The notes under the pieces were generated by a model, which was not told where the DNA came from, did not search any database, and saw only the letters and a program-made list of their open reading frames with translations. 64,000 bases of DNA from Paramecium tetraurelia (taxonomy: Eukaryota > Ciliophora > Oligohymenophorea > Peniculida > Parameciidae), in assembly GCF_000165425.1 (NCBI RefSeq), contig NW_001799078.1, forward strand, positions 223,057 to 287,056. Direction: 5' to 3'. Position 1 is the first letter of the stretch. Each line of letters begins with the position of its first letter. Shown piece by piece: positions 48,315 through 60,982 of the stretch. Position numbers and translations under genes: made by a program.

Positions 48315-50399
48315 ATGTAAATCGATTACGCATTTTTGGAAAACTTAAACAAAGGAATTTAAGTCGATTTTAACAAGAAGGTCTATCTCAGAGATTAATC
48401 AATCCCTCATGCTCCCTGCAAGAATCTCTGCTTAAATAAATAAGTAAATCCTTTGTGAGAGAGTAGGAACAAAGATTGGCATTGAAGAATGCATTGAGAT
48501 ACTTTAACTCAGATCTTCATGAGAGATTAGCACCTGAGTTTTTATAAGAATTACTAACATATGGACACATCTACATGTATAGATTGATTCCAGATTATGA
48601 GATGAAAGCCTATCCATATGATAAGTATGAATCTAGGTAATGTTTAGATATCCTTGCAAGTCTAAATAAGCTTAAGTTATCATGCATATGATTATGAATA
48701 ATCTCAATCATGAAGTAGCTCAGTTTCCACATGAATTAATTACTTATGGTGGTAATGGTAGTGTGTTTTAGAATTGGGCTTAGTATCACTTAACAATGAA
48801 ATATCTAAGTGAAATGACTGAGCATCAAACTTTAGTAATGAATAGTGGTCATCCATAAGGATTGTTTCCTAGTCATCCTGATGCTCCAAGAATTGTTTTG
48901 AGTAATGGTATGATGATTCCTAATTATTCTACTTAATCGCACTATGAAAAACATTATGCATTGGGTAATACAATGTATGGACAAATGACAGCAGGAAGCT
49001 ATTGTTATATAGGAAGTCAAGGTATTGTGCATGGAACTACTTTGACTTTATTGAATGCAGCCAGGAAATATCTAAAAACTGATTCATTAAATGGCGTCGT
49101 CTTTGTCTCTTCCGGATTGGGTGGAATGAGTGGAGCTTAACCCAAGGCTGGTGATATTTTGGGATGTATTTCAGTAATTGCAGAAGTTTCAGAAAAGGCC
49201 TTAGATAAAAGGTTAAAGCAAGGTTGGGTTAAAAAGAAGATTACAGATGTTGAATAAGTCATTGCAGAAGTCAAGTTGGCTAAAAAAGAAAAGAGAGCAG
49301 AATCGATTGGATATCTAGGCAACATTGTCTTATTATGGGAAAGGTTGGCATAGGAGGAGAAAAATTTAGTTGATTTAGGATCTGATCAAACATCATTGCA
49401 TAATCCATTTAATGGAGGATATTATCCTGTTTAATTATCATTTGAAGAAGCCAACATAATGATGGCTAAGGATCCAGAATAATTTAAGAAGTTAGTTTAT
49501 GAATCCCTTATAAGATAAGTAGATGCAATTAATAAATTGACAAAAAAGGGTATGCATTTTTGGGATTATGGAAATCGTTTTTTATTAGAAAGTAGAAGAG
49601 CTGGTGCTAATGTAAACTCAGAAAATGATGATTAACTTTTCCGTTATCCTAGTTATTTTTAGGATATTATGGGAGATATCTTCAGTCTTGGTTTTGGGCC
49701 TTTCAGATGGATATGTACAAGTGGTCATTCGGAAGATCTGAGATAGACAGATAAAATAGCTGAATCAGTATTAGTTGATCTAATTCCTAAATCTCCGAAG
49801 ATTGTAGCAGATTAATTAAATGATAATTTGGATTGGATTAGAAAGGCTGAGGAAAATAAATTAGTTATTGGATCACAAGCAAGAATACTTTATGCTGATA
49901 CTTAGGCAAGAACTGAAATTGCACTCAGATTCAATGAGGCTGTAAAAAGAGGAGAAATATCAGGACCTATAGTATTATCAAGAGATCATCATGATGTTTC
50001 TGGAACTGACAGTCCTTTCAGAGAAACTGCTGATATTTATGATGGATCTTAATTTACAGCAGATATGGCAGTACAGAATGTGATTGGTGATTCATTTAGA
50101 GGAGCAACTTGGGTAGCATTACACAATGGTGGAGGAGTAGGTTGGGGAGAAGTCATTAATGGTGGATTTGGATTAGTGTTAGATGGTTCAGGTAATTAAA
50201 TTCATTGAAGGTTTTAGATGATGCATAAAGAAGAGCGAAGATGATGTTGTAATGGGATGTCAATAATGGGGTTGCCAGAAGATCTTGGTGTGGTAACCAG
50301 AATGCATAATTCAATATAAAGAGATAAATGGAAATAGAACCACTATTAAAAGTCACAATTCCTTATTAGAGTGATGTAGTTGATAAATTAGAGTTTTGA
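48315..50399 (+). CDS. Urocanate hydratase
   Basis: About 660 residues from ATG 48315 (MQIDYAFLENLNKGIQVDFN) to TGA 50397-50399. Three introns were placed: a 20-nt one near 48450, a 29-nt one near 48640 (gtttag...aataag) that joins ESRQ to SQVIMHMIMNNL, and a 26-nt one near 50190. Recognisable blocks include AQFPHELITYGGNGSVFQNW, TLVMNSGHPQGLFPSHPDA, IVLSNGMMIPNYST, QMTAGSYCYIGSQGIVHGTT, GLGGMSGAQPKAGDI and LSRDHHDVSGTDSPFRET. The NAD-binding and active-site stretches GGNG, SGLGGMSGAQP and GSYCYIGSQGIVHGT are well kept. Urocanate hydratase (EC 4.2.1.49) converts urocanate to imidazolone propionate in histidine breakdown, using NAD+ as an electrophilic cofactor. It is the best-conserved gene here. 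Only 36 bases separate it from the AGC kinase stop. Confidence 0.97.
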
Positions 50400-50454
50400 T
50401 GAGAATTAAAAATTAAAAAATTAAAATATGTAATTATATCTGCCTCGATTTTGC

Positions 50455-51499
50455 ATGGGTCAAATCTTCAGCAGATTTGTAAAACCTGTAGCTCCAAAGA
50501 ATGTGAATCAAAAGAAGAGAGCACTCCAAATAGCAATCAAAGAAAAATAATAACAACTTGAATAAAGTGGATTATTAGATGAAAATATTAAATAGGAGAG
50601 GTTTACTCATACTACCAATTACAATTTTGAAACTTATCTAAAATACACCAAGTTAGTGAAGGCAGAAAAGGAGAAAGAAGTCTAAGTGATCTAGCCTAAA
50701 TAAAAGCGTGTTGCTATTTATGATCGTCCCAAGTAAAACGAGAGCTATTTTAAATAGATTTGATTTATCATTGACTGATTATTATGTTTGGACTACATTT
50801 CATGATCCATATTATAAACCAGACGAATATTCAGAAATCGTGGTGTGCAAAATATATTTATCACCAAAAGGATTGATTCATGCCTTTGGTATGGGGATGG
50901 ACCCATGGAGAAACAAATTAGCTACCAAAGAATTTGACTTTGAAGATTCCAATCTAGATAAGTTTTGCTTGTATTGATTCCTAAATTAATATTTCAAGGT
51001 ATGATGCAAAATAAACCACGAAGTATTGGGGACCCAATAGAACAGAATAATTTTATAATAAACAGTAGTATTTGAAACCCATCTACAGAAAGTAGAGGTG
51101 GCCTACATTTGAAGAATTCTGGACTCAAGAAGAGAAAGCTCCATTTCGAGTAAATTGTACTAGATATGGAGACTTCAGGAAGTTTAAAGAATGGATTCAA
51201 TAAGAAGTAATAATATCCTCTCATCTATATTAGATTGAACGCTGCTCTAAACTACCTTCTTTTGAAGAAAGAGTCTTGAAAAAGTATGGCCAACCAGAGT
51301 TCTATGCTGACTATTCTAAGAATTATCAATGCAAGACAGAACCAGCAGTTTATAAATATACTAGAGAGTACTTCTTGGAAAAGGGATAGAAATTGGATTA
51401 ATCTAATGTGTATGAAAACTTTGTCTATTTTATAGTTTGAACATACCTTTGCAACCACCAGAACATTTGGGTGAGGAATATCGTGTACCAAATAAATGA
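50455..51499 (+). CDS. Conserved-looking hypothetical protein, possibly mitochondrial
   Basis: From ATG 50455 (MGQIFSRFVKPVAPKNVNQK) to TGA 51497-51499 with three introns: 25 nt near 50735 (gtaaaa...aatag), 28 nt near 50970 and 26 nt near 51412. Exons join to give about 320 residues. The basic N-terminus rich in Arg, Lys and Pro could be a mitochondrial signal. The body has WTTFHDPYYKPDEYSEIVVC, LIHAFGMGMDPWRNKLATKE, RWPTFEEFWTQEEKAPFRV and PSFEERVLKKYGQPEFYAD. Many aromatic and charged residues suggest a structural part of a complex such as a mitochondrial ribosome or respiratory subunit, but this is a guess. No family is recognised. Confidence 0.62.
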
Positions 51500-51527
51500 T
51501 AATAATTGTGTGGTTATTAATTTTTAT

Positions 51528-52026
51528 ATGAAATATTAAATCGCCAATAATTCACCTATTAAATCTAAATAATTAAGTCTTAATATATAGATTCATAGAA
51601 TTAAATATTAGAACGAAGTTCATGTTCGAATTTCGCATATGATAGATGATTTATATTAAGAGAGAGTTTATAACTTCTAGTTCTAATAGTGTAAAAACAA
51701 CAATTGAAGAGATGTAGAAAAAAAAGAAGAAAATATAAATGAAAGAGTAAGATTACTGTTGTATGCAAGAAGATTGAACCTACTGTTTAAAACTATACAA
51801 AATTAATTAGAATTTTAGAATCTTCAATAAAAAACTAACAATGTTATTTGTTATGATTGTGGTTCATAGAAACACACACTCAAAAGATTGCTAATTACCT
51901 AGAGTTTGTTCATTGAAATTTACTAATTGTTTTATTTAGAGAGTAACCACATTAGTAGGGATTGTCTCAAGAATTAGAAACTATTATATCTATATGAGAG
52001 TAGATGCTATATAGGATTAGTAGTGA
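51528..52026 (+). CDS. Small hypothetical gene, intron-rich
   Basis: ATG 51528 (MKYQIANNSPIKSKQLSLNI) leads through MIDDLYQERVYNFQFQ. A 21-nt intron (gtgtaaaaacaacaattgaag) removes a TGA and leads to DVEKKEENINER. A 23-nt intron then gives KIEPTVQNYTKLIRILESSI, followed by a 27-nt one and QTHTQKIANYLEF. The last exons may end at TGA 52024-52026. An alternative unspliced reading shows a zinc-knuckle-like CYDCGSQKH, but it lacks the final Cys in frame. I favour the spliced reading. The result would be a small helical protein of about 120 residues of unknown role. Confidence 0.38.
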
Positions 52027-52140
52027 TCAGACATTAGTGAACTGTCCTTAGAATCTTAAGAATAGGATCATCTCATTATATTAATAATAATAATAGGATG
52101 ACTACATGAGTGATTGATACTATATATATTTTTAATAATA

Positions 52141-55100
52141 ATGAATTTATCAACTTACAGTATTCGATCAAGAAGCAAACGGACATGGAGTAATTCTAGG
52201 TATATAGATAACCATTATGACTCCAAATTACATTCAACACCATTTCTACCTTGTGGATTAAAGTATGAAACATCTACTAACTAGCGACTCGAAATAGATT
52301 GTATATAGTGACATTGGATTGAGCGAGGTTAGAACTAATTGCACAAAGCTCAAAAATTTCTAAGATCTAGAACAACGCAATATTTCGGTAAAGGAAATGA
52401 TAACCAAATAAGCTAACTGGAGACCTTTTATTGAATTTTAAGATAAATCAGATGAAATGGTTGTTACGATAGAATATTGGTAACTATAATCTGATATTTC
52501 AATAGCACCAATTGCAAAGAGCATTAGAGATCGACTCGACATAATGAAGAACAATACTTATCCTATGCATTACTCATTAAACAATCAATCTTACTCAACT
52601 ATCCAGATATTAAAGTGTATCTGAAACCTTTAGTTTTTGATAATGACAAAACTATCACTTCACTCTTCCTTCAGAGACGCATAGGAGCTTTTGAAGTCTA
52701 ATTTTAAGCCAATGGCTAACAATCATAATTATTTAGCAAGTTACAATCCAAATCTTGGCCCAATGTCAATGATATTCTTAAAGCCATTCATTAACAATTC
52801 AAAAAAACTAATCTACTAATTTAATTAGTCTATAATGATGGCGATGCAAACCTAAAAGGGATTAATGTAACTATGCAATCAATCCAAAATAAACAACTTG
52901 CATCAAGTTAACATTTGCGTCCTCAAAGCAGACTCTCAGAAAATAGATCATGCAAATCAACTTCACTTCATAGACAACGAGCCTTATCCCAATAAAGCAA
53001 TATTGTAAGATATAGTGAGAAATCTGATTCGTAAGGCAGAGTCTTATTCTTGAATCTTCCAATAGACAGATACGAAATCTCTATTCAAGAATCCACTAAT
53101 AATCAACTATTCAATGAAGTAGTCACCTTATAAGAACTAGTAAGAACAGATGGAGCATACCATCAAATAAAACTGTCAAAACCTAAATTAGCATTATTAA
53201 GAGTAGAAGTAGTAGGACCACAACAATAAACAGATGTTATGGTTCCTTTTACAGATACTCAAGTGCATATCATTCAGAATTAGGAGAGGATGCTACTTAA
53301 GGAAATCTCTGATTGTTCAGGAATTTATGAAGGCTCTCTTGATCCAGGCAGATACACACTTGTAGTAAGCAAATATGGCTTTGAATCTGTTTAACAATTT
53401 GTAGAGTTAAGTGGCGGGAACAATACCGTTAAAATCCAAATTACAACAAGATGCACCGAAATCTCCACTCTTCTTAATTAAAATACTAATCAAACCTTAA
53501 TTAACTCAAGTTTCATATCCAAAAAAAAGAAGACTATTAAACCACCATAATAGGTCAATTTAAAAATACTATCCCTTCTTGAAGTTGGTTAAATGTACGT
53601 ATTTGACTATTTTTCAGAGTAAATTATTGGAAAGGCCAAAATTATTATCACTGATTCTATTTCTAATAAAATAATCACTTGCACTACAAACAGCTAAGGT
53701 CATGCTAAATTGTTATTCAATTACTTAAACAAAGGAACTATTAAAGTAGAACATGAAGAATTTTATACACTTGACATGACTTATGGAGTAAATGAAGAGG
53801 TTGATTTAAAAAGCTCTAGAAATACATTTAAACTAATTAAGAAAACTAATATTTTGTCAATCATCTCTGATAACAATATTGAAATTTATTAAAATGATTA
53901 AAGAATTCGAAAACAATTAAATCATTCAAACATATGCTTTTTTGAAATTTCCAGTGATCACCCTTAACTATTATACATTATCATAGAGAATTAGAAATTC
54001 CAAGAACTGCTATTGAAGGTCCTCTTATCAGAAGAAGTAATTACCATCAAATAACCTGATATCGATCTCTTAACCTTCCCTTAATTTTGGATTTTAGGAA
54101 TATGTGGTAAATCAGATTGTCAATTATACGTCATAAATGAAATTGTATCTCATTTAGAATTTCGAAACTTTTATGACGATTTAGAGAAACATAATTAAAA
54201 CGTTACAAAAGTATTTTCTTCAGATTGCTACCAAACATAACAAAAATTGATATGGAAGAATCAATTCATTGATATTAGTAAATTACAAATTGTCGATGTG
54301 CTACCCAATTGTGATGAGCAGCCCATTATATTTACAAATCAAAATGCAATTATTGAAGGCAATTCAATCTAATTAGGGTCATTTTCATAGGAACAACAAT
54401 GTAATATTATATTGACAAATTAACAAGTTATGTAACAATAGCCTTTCAAAAATAGTAATGCTTTAATCATTAAAGTACAAATAATTCATAAAGATATATA
54501 TGTTTATTATGAAAGTTGTGCATTTGTGGCAATTTATGATTCATCATTAAAATAAAAAGGATATGCAAAATTGGACAGTTATCATTGTCAAGATTTTGAA
54601 ACTAATCAATTAGTGGCTGTTGGATAATCTCATTTTACATTATATTAATTATAGATAACCACAATAAATGTATTGTTTTAATTAAAAAAATAATGTATTA
54701 GCCACAACTAAGTGAGAATAAGCTAAAACGATTAAGATTAATAAAATTTACTTTTTGGTAGGGAAGATGGAGTATTATCAATTTACAGCTATAATTTATA
54801 AGAATTAGATCATCTGAAACTCTCAATGGAGCCTTTGTAATAAATCCTTATTTAGAAAAATTAAATATTGGCCAGGGATAATTAGATCATTTATTTACTC
54901 GAATAAGATGAAGAAAAAAAATATTATGTCAAAAATTAAATATAGATATTCAAAAAATACATGTATTTATTTCTAATTTGGTAGTTTATATATGAATCCA
55001 TAAGAAACATGTCTGCAAGTTTTAACAAATAGTCATGTATTATATTATAATGATATTTCAACACACAGATAATATAAATAAGAGACTGACCATTCAAGAT

Positions 55101-56337
55101 TAATTCTCATAGGATCTACGAATTCTTATGCTCCAAAATGCTATTATAAAAGTAACTATTTACTTGAATTTTAGATAGACAAGAAACAACCTTAAAATTG
55201 GAAAATGATATATGGTATGTGGATTTATTGGATGAAAATGTTAGATTTGGGTTATAAGTGAAAGGACATATTTAAGGAATTAAAATATTATTACAATCGA
55301 AGTATTGTGTTACAGATCTAGGAGATTACAAAATCAAGAGAAGCAAAGGTTTATGGATGTTTGGATTCCTTACATATAATAACCAAGAACATAAAGTTCA
55401 TACAATTGAAAATCAATTTTAGGATGAATAACAATTCTAATATGAAATAGTGGTTGAGACTGAGCATTCTTCAATATAAGATGACAATCTATTCATCCAC
55501 TCCACTTAAGAGGGGTTCTCAATTTTGAATACGATCACCACTTAGAAGATTTAAGACTTTTATTTAGAAACTCCTATTTCTTTACTTAAGTTATGTAACA
55601 ATACTCTAATAATTGGATTACAAAATGGAAAGGTGTAATTGTATAAAAAGGAATCATAATAAACATATTTTAAATATCAAGAACTGCAAATTAGTGATAA
55701 AAACATTATTGATGTTTAGATTATGGACTCCTCCTTGTTGATTTCGACGGAGGATAAAAAGTTGATTATGCTTAGCATTCCTAATGAATACAAAATTGAA
55801 TATCAAGTAACATTTATATATGAATATGTAGGAAACATTTGACAAATCATATATTAACAATATAATACTTTACAATAAGAATTAAATGTTGACAACTCAA
55901 GTTGATGGAAGATTAAGATTATGGAAGCGAGAAAGATAGGGGTAATCATTTTAATTAAATTAAACTCGAACTATTTAAGCAATGAAATAAATATCTAAAA
56001 TATAATAAGTTCCCTGGGAAACTTAGAATGTCTTAGTGGGTGGTGATACTTTAATATTGCTGAATGCTGAGAATGGAAAATAAATAAAATAATATACGAA
56101 TAGTAGTGTCTAGTAGAATAAAATAGTATGTATATAATGTATTTGGAATAACATTATATTGAGTGGAAATTCTAATGGCTAAGTTATTAAATAGAATTAG
56201 TACTTTATATATTAATATCTAATAGTGGAAATGGAGAATTACTATAAGTGATAGTGATTGAAGAAGGAGTGAAAAATCTCTTTGTCAACAACCAATATTT
56301 CTTAATCCATAGCAACAAGAAACTATATGTATAATGA
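52141..56337 (+). CDS. Large protein with C-terminal WD/beta-propeller-like repeats
   Basis: ATG 52141 (MNLSTYSIRSRSKRTWSNSR) begins a gene of about 4.2 kb ending at TGA 56335-56337. A frame change near 52310 leads to a frame open to about 52620, another near 52620 leads to a very long uninterrupted frame to about 55060, and short introns follow (for example gtaacattt...atatgtag near 55818). The N-terminal half is Ser/Asn/Gln-rich, with beta-strand-rich segments such as GIYEGSLDPGRYTLVVSKYG. Later segments look like propeller blades: NLLFGREDGVLSIYSYN, LLSTTQVDGRLRLWKREK, LVGGDTLILLNAENGK and IILSGNSNGQVIKQ. The C-terminal repeat LRLW and SGNSNG patterns suggest WD40 repeats. No specific family is recognised. 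Several exon joins remain uncertain. Confidence 0.6.
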
Positions 56338-56617
56338 ATAATTCTCAACATTTTTGACATTTATAAATCAACAGATTTATTTTCTAAAATGTTTATATCA
56401 AGAAAAAATAATTCTAATTAATTATTACTGAGAATTTTCTTATTCTTATAAGAATAGTTATTTAGTAAATATGTAGATATTCATATATAATATTTGAATT
56501 CAAAAACATTGCTATTTGTATTGTTTTACGATGGGATTTTAGAATTCAACTAAAATTGATTCACAACTGAAAGGTCAGGATTGTTTTTAATATTAATAAT
56601 TTATTAAATTTCACACA
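56338..56617 (+). other. Intergenic, nothing recognised
   Basis: About 280 bases of A/T-rich sequence upstream of the ABC ATPase gene. No coding frame is recognised. Confidence 0.45.
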
Positions 56618-57669
56618 ATGATAATCGACATTGAAGATAAAGAAATTGATGAAAAACGTGAAATTCCAATATACCCTCTTCTCTAACCAGAGCAAAATAT
56701 AATAGAAGTTAGAAATGTTCATAAAACCTACTTATTGGGATTAGAGGGTGTTACTGCATTAAGAGGTTCAATATTTATCAATAATTTCTTAGGTGTATCT
56801 TTTAATGTGCAGGAAAGAGAATTCATAACTATCTTAGGTACTTCTGGGTGTGGCAAGACTACTCTACTTAATTTATTAGGTAGTATAGATTTACCAACAA
56901 AAGTAATATCGATTATCCTAATCTAAAATAGGGCGATGTGAGAATTTGTGGTCAGAGAATTAGGGCCTCTACAGAAGATAAATTCCTTGCTTCACTAAGA
57001 TTATCTTCTTTGGGATTCGTTTTCTAAACTTTCAATCTTATATCATCATTGACAGCATAAGAGAATGTGGAATTGCCTATGATTCTCAAAGGGACATTGA
57101 GTAAAAACGAAATTAAAAATAATGCTCGGATGTTATTAGAATAAGTAGGTTTGGGCACTCGATTGAATCATTACCCAAATCAATTGTCAGGAGGAGGTAC
57201 AATTAATATTTAGAATTAGAATAACAAAGAGTTACAATAGCAAGAGCATTAGCTAATAATCCATCCATCTTATTGTTGGATGAGCCAACTGGAGATCTTG
57301 ACACAAAGAATTCAGATTTGATAATGAAGATTATCATTGATTTGAATATCGAAAAGGGTATTACCATCATAATGGTTACGCATGATACTAATTTAAAAAA
57401 CTATTCCTCAAGGACAATCAGAATGCTTGATGGCAAAGTAGCTAATGATGAAGTAATATTACTGAACTATTTCATATTAGAAAAATGACGAGCAGAATAG
57501 AAGAAAACATATTGATGATTTGGCTAAAGTGGTGAGATAATATCAAGACATCAATTTTGGTGTACGCGCAGGAACTGTTGATGAAAATAGACAAAAGTAA
57601 TATTAAATAGCTAATTTGATAGTGGATCCAAAACAGAAAAGAGATAGCCCAAAAATTACAAAGTCTTGA
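56618..57669 (+). CDS. ABC ATPase of MacB/LolD type, single nucleotide-binding domain
   Basis: Five exons (introns 56766-56792, 56903-56931, 57197-57219, 57453-57480) give exactly 315 codons from ATG 56618 (MIIDIEDKEIDEKREIPIYP) to TGA 57667-57669. The nucleotide-binding domain is complete: VRNVHKTYLLGLEGVTALRG, Walker A LGTSGCGKTTLLNLLGSID, Q-loop LGFVFQTFNLISS, signature NQLSGGEQQRVTIARALA, Walker B ILLLDEPTGDLDT and switch His IIMVTHDTNL. LGTSG.GKTTLLN...G and LDEPTGDLDT are typical of the bacterial LolD/MacB/FtsE group, which partner with separate MacB-type permeases. The last intron adds about 65 residues (QNRRKHIDDLAKVVRQYQD). No transmembrane domain is in this protein or next to it. 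The third intron lies inside the signature motif. Confidence 0.92.
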
Positions 57670-57998
57670 ACCACCTTTATATTTCAAATAGTGCATCAAA
57701 TAATAGATAGGATTTTAATCCATAAATTTAGTAATTCAACACACCTGTTCAAACATAAAATCCAAATCTATTTATCTAAAACAAAGATTCGATCTAAGAA
57801 TGAAATTTTAGTTTTAGTATATTTTATATTCAACTCTAGAAATAATTCACTTATTTATCTTAATTGCTCTTTAAAGCCTTAATATTATTTATTCATTATT
57901 ATGCATCCTAAATTTCAAAATTCTAACTCTTATGATTGCTATCTATAAACTCTCATTTGATATATAAGTGGTCTTAAAAACATCCTAATTCCTTATAT
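57670..57998 (+). other. Intergenic, nothing recognised
   Basis: About 329 bases with TGA in all plus frames and only short peptides on either strand. No feature is recognised. Confidence 0.45.
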
Positions 57999-58723
57999 AT
58001 GAATAGATACATTTACATTTGCCTTTCAGAAGAACCGAATCACCTCAAAAATATTAGTGATTTCTTATAAAAAACAGATTTTTATTATTATATATACTTT
58101 ATATTAAATATTTATAATAATGAAAATTATCCTTTACATAATTTGCAAATTAGTCTATAAGGCTATGAATTTATAAAATAGTTAACTTAGTTCTCTATGA
58201 ACAATGGACAATTAAAATTATAAAGAAAATTTAAACTGTCAATAGAAATTTCCAATTTGGAGCTTTTAAGAGTGTAATAAGACTAGAATCCTTGCATTGT
58301 AATAAAAATTTAATAACCTTTTAGATACTTAGGAAAGCTACCCAAAAGAAAGGAAATTAAACGTTTATTCGAAAGAAGTAGAAGTATAAGATAGGTTTAA
58401 TCTTTCACTTATAATGTTGAGACATTTGTTTTCAAAACTTAAGTGTCAAAAGTCATCATTAAAAATTATCAGTAATTTATAATATCATAGATGATAATGG
58501 GGAATAAAAATTTAATAAAAGAATCTTAGACTACATTTTACAGTTATATAAAGTGTATCCAAAGTCTAGTATTAATAATATACTGACATTATTGATTTAT
58601 GAGGATAAAATAGAGGAAATATTGATGGTATAATTAATGACCAAGATTGATCAATAATTATTATTTAAGGATTATTTAATTATTATTTATTTTATATTAT
58701 TTGATGTGTATATCTATAGTTGA
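57999..58723 (+). CDS. Hypothetical protein
   Basis: A long frame opens at ATG 57999 (MNRYIYICLSEEPNHLKNIS) and runs unbroken through NENYPLHNLQISLQGYEFIK, QFSMNNGQLKLQRKFKLSIE and PFRYLGKLPKRKEIKRLFER. A GT...AG segment of 17 nt near 58557 may be an intron; removing it joins the frame to ILTLLIYEDKIEEILMVQLM, ending at TGA 58721-58723. Without splicing it would stop at a TGA near 58585. The protein is about 235 residues with a basic middle and a beta-rich core. No domain is recognised. Confidence 0.5.
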
Positions 58724-58782
58724 TCAGAAATTGTATGAATCAACGCATTAATGTTATTTTGATAATTTTTGAAATTATTAAT

Positions 58783-60941
58783 ATGATTAGAAATTTAATA
58801 AAGAAAGCCGATCTGCTTGTTGATCCCTATGAATTTAATATTTCATAAAAAGAGAAATCTTTAACTCCAATAGGTTTTATATAATTTTAGTTTTTAGGAG
58901 GTTTCATAAGTATGCTCCTCTTAATTTTCACTTCTTTTTACATCGTTGGAGTATTTCAAAGAAGTATTCAAAATCAGAACACGATCTATGCTGGTACAGA
59001 AAGTGACAAAAACACCTAATTTATATTGAGTAATGAAAATACGATATTTTCCATTGAATTATCTACTCTAGATGGAAAAATTTTGAACAATAATACAAAT
59101 GTTAAAGAGTAAATATAAGATGATTATTCTAGTTATTTTACACTAACTGCATAGTATATTCAATAATAAAGAGTAGAAGGTAAAATAGGATTTACAAGAA
59201 ATTACAGTTCATTAAATTAATCCAAATGTTCAACAGATAAGGTCCAATAATTCAATTTTAATTCAGCATCAATGACTGAAGAATAAAAAGAAAATTTAAT
59301 TTGTTTTGATGGTGATTTCAAATTACAAGGACAATTCTACGAACCATATTTTGCTTACATCAAATTAACTATAAGTGTATGCAACAACTCAACCAGCAAA
59401 ACATGTAAGACTTCTAAAGAGATTGAAAGTTTTATCAATAAAGGGTAAGGATGTTAATTAACATAAGCGTTAATGTGGATATGTTCATAAAAGGGTCGAA
59501 AATTAAACAATCCTTAAATAGTTCAAGTCCAGCAGATATATTCTCCACTAATATTTTCTGGAGATTAACAACTGGTATTGGTGACAATGAAGATATTTAT
59601 ATGCAACCATTATAAATGGATTTAAGTAAAATACATTTAAATAACTAAGAAAAAATATAATTTTTCAGCGATATTTTTAACATTGAAAATTCCGAGAGAC
59701 TATATAATGGGTCAGTAGTTCAACGGTAAGAAAGGAGACAAGAACCTATATCGATAAATTCAGGAGTAGGATTATGCACGTTTTATCTCAGGTATTACCT
59801 TAATGAAAATTTTAGAGCTTCATCTGATACTTCCTTTTACTTTGTAATACAATAAGATATGCCCTCTATTATATTATCTGCTGTTTCTGAAGCAACTGCT
59901 TTATTTTTGGCTGTTATGCAAATAGTCAAAATATTTTATAGAGTTTATAATCAGCATAAGACCTTTGAAATATTGATGAATTCGGTTTTTAAATTTGATT
60001 TAAAAAGTGTTTAAAAAAGGAAATAATCATATGTTAATTAATAATCATAAACACCTGGGAAGATGTAGTCATCAGTAAAGAATACAAAAAAACTATTACA
60101 ACAGGTAATTTTTGCATCTTATCAAGATCCTTGATTATACAATAAATTACTCATTTTCTTAATACATATTTTACATCATAAGGAAATACTTCAAAAGCTG
60201 TAAAAAAAATATTGAAGATGAAAAAGAATTGGTGATTTCGTAAATAGCTAAATCTAAGATTGAATTCGATTTAGATTTAACTAATATTTTAAAAAAATTA
60301 TATGAGATAGATTGCCTAAAATTATTTTTGTTTGATGATGATCAACTTTTGCTATTCAATTCATTTTGTTCGCCTGTGTTTTAAGATTAAATGACTGATC
60401 AGAAAGAGTTATTTGATATTTTGACTGCTAGCAAATAAAATAAATCGATAAATCAATTACAATTAAATTAAGCTCATATAGATAATAATTAAAATATTAT
60501 CAAGTATGCAGCCACTTCAACAAGTAATAATGTACGATAATCTTTCTAGTTCCAATTAATGTCAGATTAGCAAAACTGACGAGATTCTTTAAGGCTTAAC
60601 TTGGAGCAGAAAATGCTTAAGATTTAGTAGATAATTTTTAAAAGATCACTGAAAATAAGAATAAAAATTGGTAGCTTAATCATTAATTAATGCAATTTGC
60701 TATGTAGAATAAAAGCTTGTTTAATCTTGTTTAATAAAATTATACAACAAATCTACAATAGTAAAATGAGGATGAGCAAAAATATTTAGAAGATCAAATT
60801 AGATTAGATGTACCTAATGAATTGGAAGAAGGTAGGAAAAACTCTGAAGTAGTTGGTAGCAAGGAATCAGGACAAAGTTTAAAGGATCTAGAGATACACC
60901 AATCTCCAGATTGTTTATAGAACAGACTTTAACAACCTTGA
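58783..60941 (+). CDS. Two-pass membrane protein of a large ciliate family
   Basis: From ATG 58783 (MIRNLIKKADLLVDPYEFNI) to TGA 60939-60941, about 700 residues with several short introns, including a 23-nt one near 59449 (gtaagg...cataag). The N-terminus has a membrane helix (GGFISMLLLIFTSFYIVGVF) shortly after the start, then a large beta-rich lumenal or extracellular loop with paired Cys (SKCSTDK, LICFDGDFKL, TISVCNNSTSKTCKTSKE). A second helix region (SIILSAVSEATALFLAVMQI) lies near 59870. The rest is cytosolic with acidic, Gln-rich stretches. The layout (short N-tail, G(G)F.S..L helix, large loop, second helix, cytosolic tail) matches a big ciliate-expanded family of unknown function. 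Some joins in the last 500 bases are uncertain. Confidence 0.62.
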
Positions 60942-60982
60942 TTTGCAATTGATATTTATAAGATGAATTTATATTAATGATA

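Noticed and set aside
51840-51990. CCHC zinc knuckle (CYDCGSQKH, then ESNHISRDC) in an unspliced reading
   Set aside because: The first motif lacks its last Cys in frame (one base off), and removing ordinary short introns gives a different, continuous frame through the same DNA.
56735-56926. Short independent ATP-binding ORF
   Set aside because: It is only exon pieces of the five-exon ABC ATPase, with two introns read as coding.
59700-59740. tRNA-like GGGTCAGTAGTTCAACGG
   Set aside because: No cloverleaf can be folded around it, and it lies inside a coding exon of the membrane-protein gene.
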